From Clarkia xantiana subsp. parviflora (lineage: Eukaryota; Streptophyta; Magnoliopsida; Myrtales; Onagraceae): DNA of 64,000 nucleotides. A model generated the notes under the pieces. That model worked only from the letters and a program-made list of their open reading frames with translations, did not search any database and was not told where the DNA came from. A program made the translations under genes and the position numbers. Shown piece by piece: positions 46,864 through 56,687 of this stretch (position 1 is its first letter; the number at the start of each line of letters is the position of its first letter). The DNA lies in assembly GCA_036873135.1 (NCBI GenBank), contig JAPTYO010000007.1, positions 25,712,763 to 25,776,762 on the forward strand, read 5' to 3'.

Positions 46864-47462
46864 TAGGGATGGCAACGGGACGGGGCGGGTTTTGGCAGCC
46901 CCGAACCCGCCCCGCGGGTCGGCCTGGCTGACCCGGCCCCGGCCAATTGGACCTTCCGGGTCGGGTCGGGTCGGGTCAGCAATCCCGCGGGTCGACCCGC
47001 GGGGCCCCGACCCGCCCCGTCATGTGAACAATTTTTTTTTTTTTCCACTTTTCAATATTAAATACAATTTTTTTTGTCAAAATATTACATTATATATAAA
47101 TTCAAAACATAAATCTAACACCAATCAAATATAAACAACAAACACATCAAATTCATTACAAATACAAATTCAAATCCAAACACCAAATTAACAAATCCTA
47201 ATAATCTAAATATACATAAATTTGTAATTTGGTACATGTTATTTATATAGGTATATTAACCATATTATTTAGTAAATGTCATATTAACATAAAAAATTAA
47301 AAAATTAAAAAAATTATATATATATGCATTTCGGGGCGGGTCTACGGGGCCCCGGGTCTTTAGACCCGAACCCGCCCCGCCCCGTGACCCGCGGGTCGGC
47401 GGGTCAAAACCGGGTCGGGGCCCCGCGGGTCAGCGGGGCCCCGAGACCCGTTGCCATCCCTA
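46864..47462. mobile_element. hAT MITE with GGGTCGG/CCCCG low-complexity arms
   Basis: Starts TAGGGATGGCAACGGG and ends CCCGTTGCCATCCCTA, perfect 16-bp inverted termini. The GC-rich arms (CGGGTCGGGTCGGG, CCCCGCCCCG) enclose an AT-rich middle. A GACCTGA word flanks both sides but is offset by 3 bases on the left, so the 8-bp duplication is imperfect. Confidence 0.75.
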
Positions 47463-47867
47463 GACCTGACGTCTTAATTAGTAGCAGTTAGAGAAGATTG
47501 AGACATTTAACAAGTTCCGAATTCATGACAAAAGTATAAATTGACTATTCACTCACTTTGAGCAATAATATACTCAATGATATATATATATATATTTTAT
47601 AAGTATCATTTATCTGTGTTTTGCATGAAAATTAATTTCTTTATTTGTTGATTAATTTATTATAATAGTATATATAAAACTGAATATTTATAATATTATA
47701 TATTATTTAGAAGGTATTCACATGAAAAAAATGTTTGTTGTCAGAGTAATAAGCGATCTTCTTCTTCTTAATATTACATGAAAAAATATTTACTCTCAGA
47801 GTATCATTCAAAAAGATACGTTTCTTTTATTGTGCTATTCAAAGAATAATAATATCAGAGTAAATTA

Positions 47868-47899
<32 letters not shown>

Positions 47900-48600
47900 T
47901 TATAAAATATTATTTAATTATATAATTTTTTAGTGCATTTTAAAATTCAAAATGACCTATTGTGTCACATGACACAATATACTTTATATGGACATAAACT
48001 AAATAATAATTAATATAACGTATTATTATCTAATTTATTTTAGCGGACTTCAAAACTATAATTATTTAAAATAGATAAAAGAAAATATATGTTTTTTTTT
48101 TTTTGTAAAAGGCATAGTGGTTCTACTAATTTAGAAAGCCGTGGTAATTAGTTAGTAAGTCTTTGAGTGTGCACTTCATTCGTGATTGAGACTTGAGAGT
48201 CACACTTCTATACAGTTTTCTATATAGTTTGATTCTGTGATTACAAGTTTGAATTTTCAATATGATTTGATTAAAATTATTTCCCGGTGAAAAAAAGGAT
48301 TGGTGCCTAATGAACCGACCTTTTAACTATATATATTAAACTTCTTTTGGCATTTGTGGTTATAGTCACCACTAATTGGCAGTTGCACACAAAAAATTAT
48401 TTAAAAGATAATAATAATAATAATAATAATAATGATGGTTTGTTTGTCCCTTTTGATGAGCATCTTGCTTCTTAATTCCTATATAACTCTGTTCCAACCA
48501 ACATCTGCTCTCCCTCCTTAAACTAAGTTCCTTTCCAGCTAGCTCTTGAAGTTCCAAGAAAGATTGTTATTACTATTATTATTATTAAGAGATTAAAAAA
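47463..48600. other. AT-rich spacer upstream of the BAG-like gene
   Basis: Nothing assigned. (TA)n runs lie near 47581-47592 and 47869-47893, and (ATA)n near 48410-48433. Confidence 0.4.
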
Positions 48601-48614
48601 AAATATATATCAAG

Positions 48615-49625
48615 ATGATGATCAAGTTCAGGTCCAAGAGGTTCTCCAAGAGCAGAAGCAGTACTGAGGGTGGAAGCAATAATAAGCGATCGTCTTCTTC
48701 TTCGTGCTGCGCAGAAATGAACGGCGAGATCAAGTGGGAGCTCCGACCAGGCGGGATGCTGGTTCAGAAAAGAGATTCCGGCGAAAAGCTCGGAGATCCG
48801 ATCACCATCCGTGTCTGCACAACTGGTACCCAGTGCCACGATATCCCCATTGAAGCTACTTCAACCTTTGGTAATTAATTAAGTTCTTACTCTATTTATA
48901 GTTACATACGTTTGCATGTGATTTTAAATTGCAACAAATATTTTCAATTAGGTACTCAATTGAAATTCCGCCAAATTCGAATGATGCATTTTAATTGACT
49001 TAAATTAAATATATTTTATTGCAATTATTTCAATTTATATCAATATCCATTTTGATGATATACATAAACAGAATATCTACATAGCAAAAACATAAACATG
49101 TTCAATTTCAATTTAATTTAACGAAAATAAAAATATAAATAAAAATTTACTTAAAAATTAAAAGTTTATAAAACCGTTTTTTTAATTGACAATTTTAGTT
49201 AGCAATTTAGTTATTAACACTTCATATATTCTTTAATATTTTAAATAATTAATATTATATTAAGAACATATGTTAAGTGACTTTTCCGTCGATGACATTT
49301 TTAAAACATTTTTTTTTAATGTTCATGTACCTAGTTTTTTTGTGTTGGCTAACAAGTGTGTGGTGTTGGAACATTATGATGATCAGGGGAACTGAAGATG
49401 ATACTGTCGATGGTGACAAAGCTAGAGGCGATGGAGCAGAGGCTGCTCTTCCGAGGTAAAGAGAGAGAAGACACGGACCACCTCCACATGGTCGGCGTCG
49501 GAGACAAGGACAAGATCCTCCTCCTCCAAGACCCTGCCATCAAAGAGAGGAAGAAGCTCCTCGCTCGTCTCTCCTCCGCCCAATCCGCCACCACCACCGC
49601 CGCATTCCGTACCATTACCGTCTAA
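48615..49625 (+). CDS. BAG-like ubiquitin-domain protein without a BAG domain, 164 aa
   Basis: Two exons, 48615-48870 and 49387-49625, joined in frame over a GT..AG intron. The N-terminus is basic and Ser-rich (KFRSKRFSKSRSSTEGG). Then comes EIKWELRPGGMLVQKR, the signature that precedes the ubiquitin-like domain of plant BAG1-4 proteins. The domain itself (ITIRVCTTG..HDIPIEATSTFGELK..LEAMEQRLLFRGKERED..LHMVGVGDKDKILLLQDPA) follows. It ends soon after, so the Hsp70-binding BAG domain is missing. This is the form of small plant 'ubiquitin-like superfamily' genes such as At5g14360, not a truncation. The second in-frame ATG at 48618 could also serve as start. Its target is unknown. Confidence 0.88.
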
Positions 49626-50249
49626 ACCAAATACCCCCTTAATTAAACAACAACCAACGCCACCTATTAACACGTAACTTTTTTTTAAATGTGTCTGGTG
49701 CATGTGTTTGTTGTTCGTTAAGTCTGGTTTGAAAAAATTCAACCCGTGAGCATGACAGTCCGAACACTATATAGCATGATAGACCTAGAGTCGTCTCTAC
49801 TAGTCCATTCTTTTTTTATGAAAAAAAAAGTATGTTAGAGATTGTATCGATCGACCTATGTCTGGTTCGAATCGGAAAAATCATGCCGATGTGTAAATCT
49901 TCCAGTTTAATTAGGTTTTTTCAACTTTTTTACGGACCGACTCGGTGTGAACGGAATTGTGTTAGATTCTGACACCTATGATACCCACCCAGTGAAAAAG
50001 AAACTTCTACTTTGAATGAATTTCTCCCACTAACCTTAGAGAGAAAAGGCAGTAATGTATTGTATGAGTTATGTGGTCATGTTTTGTTGTTGGGGACTTC
50101 TTCTGTCATCTATCAAATCAAATGTATTGTTTTAAGGGTTTTAGATGGGAACTTCAACCAAATGTGTTAATTGATTCACTGTGTTCATATCGTTTATAGT
50201 AGATTTAGGTAATTGTTGCGGCGGAAAAGGAAAAATAAGTTATTGCCCG
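49626..50249. other. 3' region of the BAG-like gene and spacer
   Basis: Probably holds the 3' UTR. Nothing else was recognised. Confidence 0.35.
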
Positions 50250-50262
50250 ACTCTAAACATAA

Positions 50263-50646
50263 TTTTTTTTTTTTCCAAAAAGATAATTCATTCAAGCAAC
50301 GTTATAGAGTCTAAGGAGGAGTAAATTCCCGATCCTTTACAAACAAAGATAAAAAAGAGGGCGGGGGTACATTTACCCAATTATCAAGTCTCGACCTTTT
50401 TCTAGTTTAAATTGTTATCCGATTCGCACACTCATTAGCTTATTTCGGTACGACGGACCACTGGATTGAGGGAATTCGTACAGCTAACTCAGCAATGTTG
50501 CGCAGCTTAACTCCAATTGTCCAGTTCGGTTGGACCTCTTCACTCCTGATGCTAAGTATCGTCTCCCTAGAGTCCGACTCAATGCTCACTCTGTCCAACC
50601 TTGCACCGGCGTAAGCCTATGCTTCCCAGTTCCGAAAGAGGCTTGA
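50263..50646 (-). mobile_element. 5'-truncated LINE insertion (RNase H remnant, A-tail, 13-bp TSD)
   Basis: On the minus strand, about 50605-50380 reads DRVSIESDSRETILSIRS, then WTIGVKLRNIAELAV and 'IQWSVVPK.ANECANRI'. This is the RNase H-like domain at the end of plant LINE ORF2, with in-frame stops. A T12 run at 50263-50274 is the poly-A tail on the minus strand. The insertion is bounded by a perfect 13-bp duplication ACTCTAAACATAA (50250-50262 and 50647-50659), the sign of target-primed reverse transcription. Confidence 0.85.
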
Positions 50647-51041
50647 ACTCTAAACATAAATCTGAGTAAGTAAAAACTGCAAGAAAACAGTAAAATGTGG
50701 AAATGTCCATGGCCGGTATAATGCGAAAGAATAAATATGAACATGGACAACTATGAATGGTGTAGTAATTTAGCGCTTCGTCCATTAATCAGAGATTGGA
50801 GATTCTCTAAAAATGTAATATATTTATAATCAATTCTTTGTCCCTTACGGATTGATCCACTCCGCGAAAAAAGAAGAAGATAAATATGGACAAGATGGGA
50901 CATTAATTATCTTTCATTCAGTCATCATCAATCTAAGCAAATGTTCATGAAATTTAGCCATGACAACCATCTAATGGTTTGAGGAGTGATGCTAGAATAT
51001 GTGAAAAAAACTGTAAAAAATCCATAAAAATACTTATAGGT

Positions 51042-51455
51042 TGATGCAGCGTGTTGGTGGGATAAATGCGCAGAAATCGAAAGAATAACGAAATTGAGCG
51101 CGGGGTTGAGGAAAAACCTCGATTTTCTGATTTATCAATAACTGACTGTAAAATTCGGCCAATAATGTCTTAAACAGAAAACCCTAATCCATGAAATAAC
51201 CGAAAATAACGAATAAGTCCCGAATAAAATGAAAACTGTAAAAAAGACCCAAAATAACATAAAAACGCGATTTTGGCCCCTCAGATGATTGAATTTGGCC
51301 AAAAAGCAGCGCAATACACGGCGTAGCAGTGAATTTGGATTGGAACGTTGTTTCCGCCCAAAAAACACTATTCACGCGCCAAAATCCGAACGTTCGTCCG
51401 AAAAACACTTTTCTTGGCAAAAAATCTTCGAAACTACTCGGTTCCGCCTGCATCA
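51042..51455 (-). repeat. Solo LTR, family A, minus orientation
   Basis: On the minus strand it begins TGATGCAGGCGGAACCGAG and ends CACGCTGCATCA. A perfect 5-bp duplication TAGGT flanks it (51037-51041, 51456-51460). It is homologous to 20452-20788 but about 77 bp longer. No internal retrotransposon sequence is next to it. Confidence 0.88.
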
Positions 51456-51887
51456 TAGGTCCACATGTCAATTCATAACAACATTCTTTTTCCTTATTAT
51501 GAACAACCATTACTAATACATATTTCATTTGACAGCTTTTTATGGAGTTTTCCCTAAAAAAATCACATTTTAAAGATTTACTCTAGTTTGAGCTGCCTCA
51601 TTTTTTTCTTCTAAATTTTGTGTTAGTAACTAGTAAGTTTAAAAATTAGTATTATTAATAAACTAGTTCACAAACTATGTAAATATGTACGAATCTAGTA
51701 TATTTTAACAACTCAACTAAACCACATGTATTATGTATTTATGTTATAGCAATTGAGTGCTTCATTTATTAATTAGATGTATTAAGTTTAAATACAAATA
51801 TGTGAAAGGAAAAATATTATGAAATGCACTTTACCATTTAGACCAATATAATTAGTGATTATTATAAAGGTTGTCAACCATATTATG

Positions 51888-52191
51888 GGAAAATTTATGA
51901 AATTGCCCCCCTGCGAAGTTCGAATTTGAAAAATGCCCCTCGGAATGGGGCAATTATGAAAATGCCCCATCCCGCTGATATTATCAGCGGGACGGTCAGC
52001 GGGACATGACCTGTCCCGCTGACTGCCACGCGGGATGATCTGTCATCCCGCGTGGCTCCTGTCCAGCTGGTAATACCAGCGGGACGGGAACCCGACAAAA
52101 CGGGTTCCCCTAGGCGCAGGCATGCGCGCCTGCGCCTAGGGGAACCCGTTTGTCGGGTTCCCTGTCCCGCTGGTATTACCAGCGGGACAGG
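51888..52191 (+). repeat. Left TIR built from serial palindromes
   Basis: Opens GGAAAATTTATGAAATTGCC. It then holds a row of hairpins: CCCGCTGATATTATCAGCGGG; GTCAGCGGGAC..GTCCCGCTGAC; GCCACGCGGGATG..CATCCCGCGTGGC; CTGGTAATACCAG; and GGGAACCCGAC..GTCGGGTTCCC enclosing CTAGGCGCAGGC..GCCTGCGCCTAG. It differs from the right TIR at only a few positions. Confidence 0.9.
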
Positions 52192-52292
52192 CTGGTCATT
52201 TTGACCGGCTGCCGGTCAAAACCGGACCAGCTGCCGGTCAAAACCGGACCAGCAGCTGGTCAAAACCGGACCAGCAGCTGGTCCGATTTTTG
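52191..52292 (+). repeat. Subterminal tandem repeat
   Basis: Three to four copies of a ~26-bp word around GGTCAAAACCGGACCAGC, present only inside the left TIR. Each contains the inverted pair CCGGT/ACCGG. Confidence 0.75.
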
Positions 52293-52299
52293 AACCCTC

Positions 52300-52385
52300 A
52301 GCCTATATATTTGTACCCCCTTCTACAATCTTAAAATTTATATTTCCTTTGTATTGTTTCTTCTTGTTTCAAACTAAGGTAAAGT
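52300..52385 (+). promoter_or_regulatory. Possible transposase promoter and leader
   Basis: CCTATATATTTGTACC (about 52311) resembles a TATA box, followed by a CT-rich leader and a good donor-like AAG/GTAAAG at about 52379. This suggests a 5'-UTR intron that would skip the tandem array. Inferred from consensus only. Confidence 0.35.
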
Positions 52386-53039
52386 AATGTAAGATTATAA
52401 AATTTAGATTTTTTATAGTTAGTATATGTTGTTATAATGCTACAATATATGCTTTTTGGAAAATTTTCAGGAATGCCAACTCATTTGAGTACGTTGTGAC
52501 ATAGCAGAAGTTGTATATCAAAAGAGAGGTAACATACTGTTATTTTTTTACTAAGTATTATGATTATAATGATATGTATAGTACAACTATTATGTAAGAT
52601 ATAAAAATAAGAGATTATGATAATTATTTTTGTGCTGAACTAGTGTAGAAATTATAATGTAATTAAGAAAACGTAATTTTGTATGATTTTTGTTAAATTT
52701 CGAAAATAAGGATTTTCACATATATAGATTATAATGATGTATATATTACAGCTATTATGTGAAATAAAAAAAATAATAGGATATGATGACATTTTTATTG
52801 TGATGAAATAATGTAGAAATTATAACATAAGTAACAAAAATTAATTTTTGTTTATTTGTTTTGTATTCTGAAAATTAGAATTTTCACGTATATAGTATGT
52901 GAATAAAAAAATGATATATATAGTACAACTATTATGTTAAAAAAAAATATGATAATTTTTGTTTGTACTGAAATAAAGTAGAAATTTTAATTTATCTAAC
53001 AAAAACAAATTTTGTAAATTAAATTATATTAAAAATCTG

Positions 53040-54809
53040 TAAAAAAAAAATCTATACTTTTTGAGAATATTAGTACGAATTATTAGTTATTAGGGAAGTC
53101 CAATTTCGCAAATGGATCTGAATTTGAAGGCGGTAGAATTTATACGAGCTTGTCAAAGTTTTAAAAAAAAAATTAAAAATTAACGTTTGAACTTTGATAT
53201 AGGACTATAGTTTATTTACAACTACAAATGCAATGAAACTCGAGATTTATTGAATTTTTATATAATTAACGGTACGTTAAATTTTCAAATTTATTTTAAA
53301 AATTCGAAACTTAGGGTTTTCAGCATCGAACAGTGTTCAACCCCCCTAAAACGCAGTGTTCGGGCCAAATCTCAATTTTTTAGAAACATTTAGTAAAATT
53401 AGTATGAATTTTTAGTTATAAGGGAAGTCCAATTCCGCAAACGGATACGAATTTGGAGTGCGGTAGAATTTATACAAGTTTGTCAAAGTTTTTTTAAAAA
53501 AAAACAACAACAACAAATTAACATTTGAACTTTGATTTAGGACTACCGTTTATTTACACCTACAAATGCAATGAAACTCGAGAATTATTGAATTTATTAT
53601 ACAATTAACCGTATGTAAATTTTTCAATTTTTTTTGAGAATTTCAAAATTTAGGGTTTTAAGCACCGAATGGTGTTCGACCCCCCTAAAACGCAGTGTTC
53701 GGGCCAAATGTCGAATTTTTAGAAAAATTTGAAAAACTTTGTACAAATTATTAGTTATTCGGGAAGTCCAATTCTGCAAACGGATCTGAATTTGCCGTAG
53801 AATTTATACGAGCTTGTCAAAGTTTAAAAAAAAAAAACACAAATTAACGTCTGAAATTTGATTTAGGACTACCGCTTATTTACAACTCCAAATGCAATGA
53901 AACTCGAGAATTATTGAATTTATTATAAAATTAACAGTATGTAAATTTTTCAATTTTTTTTTTAGAATTTCAAAATTTAGGTTTTCAACACCGAACGGTG
54001 TTCATCCCCCCTAAAACGCAGTGTTCGGGCCAAATGTCGAATTTTTAGAAAAAATTGAAAAAATTAGTACAAATTATTAGTTATTAGGGAAGTCCAATTC
54101 TGCAAACGGATCTGAATTTAGAGTGCCGTAGAATTTATACGAGCTTGTCAAAGTTTTAAAAAAAAAACACAAATTAACGTCTGAAATTTGATTTAGGACT
54201 ACTGCTTATTTACAACTCCAAATGCAATGAAACTCGAGAATTATTGAATTTATTATAAAATTAACAGTATGTAAATTTTTCAATTTTTTTTTGAGAATTT
54301 CAAAATTTAGGTTTTCAGCACCGAACGGTGTTCATCCCCCCTAAAACGCAGTGTTCGGGCCAAATGTCGAATTTTTAGAAAAAATTGAAAAAATTAGTAC
54401 AAATTACTAGTTATTAGGGAAGTCCAATTCTGCAAACGGATCTGAATTTAGAGTGCCGTAGAATTTATACGAGCTTGTCAAAGTTTTAAAAAAAAAACAC
54501 AAATTAACGTCTGAAATTTGATTCAGGACTACCGCTTATTTACAACTCCAAATGCAATGAAACTCGAGAATTATTGAATTTATTATAAAATTAACAGTAT
54601 GTAAATTTTTCAATTTTTTTTTTGAGAATTTCAAAATTTAGGTTTTCAGCACCGAACGGTGTTCATCCCCCCTAAAACGCAGTGTTCGGGCCAAATGTCG
54701 AATTTTTAGAAAAAATTGAAAAAATTAGTACAAATTACTAGTTATTAGGGAAGTCCAATTCTGCAAACGGATCTGAATTTAGAGTGCCGTAGAATTTATA
54801 CGAGCTTCT
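53040..54809 (+). repeat. Tandem array, ~330-bp unit, five full copies plus a partial
   Basis: The landmark GGGAAGTCCAATT recurs at 53093, 53422, 53761, 54088, 54417 and 54748, spacings 327-339 bp. Each unit carries GAATTTATACGAGCTTGTCAA, AAATGCAATGAAACTCGAGA and CCCCCCTAAAACGCAGTGTT. Copies get more alike to the right; the 54088 and 54417 units are almost identical. The last copy breaks off at 54809, about 30 bp before the transposase frame. No coding capacity. Confidence 0.9.
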
Positions 54810-54838
54810 AATTCGGTTTATATTCTACATATAGGAAA

Positions 54839-56231
54839 ATGTTTTACATTTTGTTTCGCTATGACGTCGAGGTAATTACTAGCTGGCATATTCATATACA
54901 CGGCGGTACATATGTTGAGCTACAATGTCATCGCGGTATTACATTTCGCGATGCAAAAATCCATGCAATGCGACTCTGCGGTATATCAAGGCCTCTTCTT
55001 GGGATCGTTTTACGGGATGGGTGGAATGCAATCACCACATTCGAAATGTGGGGAAGTATTATGTCCAACTACCAGTCCCCGGTGGAGATCGTTGTCGTTC
55101 CTAGAGCTGGAGTGGATGACGATGTAGAAGAGTATGGTGGGTATGATCGTACCGTTGGCCTTCTGTTTGTGTGACAAAGAGCGTGACGAGACGTGGATAT
55201 GGTTTTTAGAGCAACTACGCGCACATGTGACGTGTGATCGACGTAAGGTATGCATCATATCTGATCGTCACATCAGTATATTAAAGGCGGTCAAACAAGT
55301 GTACGTGCAAGAAGACAAAGGTGTCCACCGATACTGTGCTCGTCATTTGTTGAGCAACTTCAATACCAAGTTTAAGAACGCGAAGCTGAAGCGAAAATTC
55401 GGCGATATGGTTTGGACTCCCTCGAAGAAGTTGTTTAAAAAATTGTATGCCCAATGGTATGAAGCCGATAACGGAAAGTACAGACCGTTCCTGGAAAGTT
55501 GTGGTGAATTTAGTACGTGGTCTCTATCGCATGACGAGGGTTGGAGGTACGGGAACATGACAACGAATCAGTCTGAGTGCTTCAACAATGTGTTGAAGAA
55601 TGCAAGGTCCTTACCTATCACTGCGATCCTTATAATGTCATTCGAACGAATGAATACCTATTGGGTGGACCGGACGAAGAAAGTGAACACACAAATTTCT
55701 CAAGGACATTTCTATCTTGAGAATGTTAGACTTTTTCTAGAAAAAGCTGAGGAGGCTTCCAGGAACTTCACTGCTAAGACATATCACCAAGGCGTAGAGT
55801 ACCAAGTTTCTGCTGAAGGTTGTGAAGCTAAGGTTGTAAACATAACGACAAAACAATGTACCTGCGGAGAGTGGAAGTTGTATCGCCGACCGTGCAGACA
55901 CGCCGTGTGCGCTTACCGAGCGGCGAATACAAGTTACTACGACGGTGTTAATGGTCATTTCAGGATAGCAAACTATAAGCTCACGTATTCTTATCCATTT
56001 CACCCACTCCCTGACATAGATGAATGGCCGCCCTGGACGGGGCCCACCGTTGTTGTTGATCCAGCCATGATGGTCTCTCGGAAGGGACGTAAAAATAAAA
56101 GGTTGACAAACGAGATGGATGAGCGCGAACCCGGCAAGAAGAGAAAGTGCAGTATCTGTAAAACTGAAGGACACAATAGGAGAAACTGTCCACTACGGGT
56201 AGTCGAACCACCGGCTGATGATGATGTATGA
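54839..56231 (+). pseudogene. MULE transposase, N-terminal and C-terminal parts joined by a deletion
   Basis: 54839-55174 encodes the N-terminal domain style of MULE transposases (WHIHIHGGTYVELQCHRGIT..IVLRDGW..SPVEIVVVP). 55134-56231 encodes, in another frame, IVPLAFCLCDKERDETWIWF, then CIISDRH, NQSECFNNVLK, a SWIM zinc finger (CTCGEWKLYRRPCRHAVC) and a C-terminal zinc knuckle CSICKTEGHNRRNC. The section that should lie between them, with the WRKY-like DNA-binding domain and the first catalytic Asp (DGTH-type motif), is absent, and the frame changes at about 55130. The remaining Asp (ISDRH) and Glu (NQSE) are intact. As it stands it cannot make an active DDE enzyme. Confidence 0.88.
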
Positions 56232-56596
56232 AGCTATTGTTGTAATGTTATCATTTGTATTTCTCTATTTTAAATGTAACTTTAAATCTTGGTATTGTAA
56301 TGAACTTGTTCTGGACTCCGAATTTTATATGTTGCTAATTTGTGTCATTTTTCCAATGTGTTTGACTATTACTTAAATAAATCTTATAATATTTTATACG
56401 GTCAGAAAAACTGTTTTTCCTATGTTATATATTTATGCTAATATATTTTTATGACAAATTTTGTATGGTCACATAATATAGATAATAAGTGATAAATCTT
56501 AGTTCATTACTTACCTAATCTAACCGTGAACTAACTAGTAACTACATTAATATTTGGTCAGTAGAAAATATAATCTTATCACAAAACGTCTATCGC

Positions 56597-56622
<26 letters not shown>
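56597..56622 (+). repeat. A26 homopolymer between the convergent genes
   Basis: A run of 26 A between the transposase 3' end and the PMD stop codon. No other retroposon sign is near. Confidence 0.8.
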
Positions 56623-56627
<5 letters not shown>

Positions 56628-56687
56628 TCCCCAACTTCAATCATCCAAAAAGAAAAAAGAAATGTCAAAATAACATTACAATAACGT

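Noticed and set aside
46787..47134. 115-codon GC-rich frame.
   Set aside because: It runs from unique DNA into the low-complexity arm of a hAT MITE; composition explains it.
49349..49742. Two minus-strand frames of 88 and 106 codons over 49349-49742.
   Set aside because: They are shadows of the second exon of the BAG-like gene on the plus strand, whose domain and splice evidence are clear.
53040..54809. CRISPR-like or satellite-repeat reading of the tandem array.
   Set aside because: Units are 330 bp with no spacers and lie inside a plant transposon, so CRISPR is excluded. It is a tandem array within the element.
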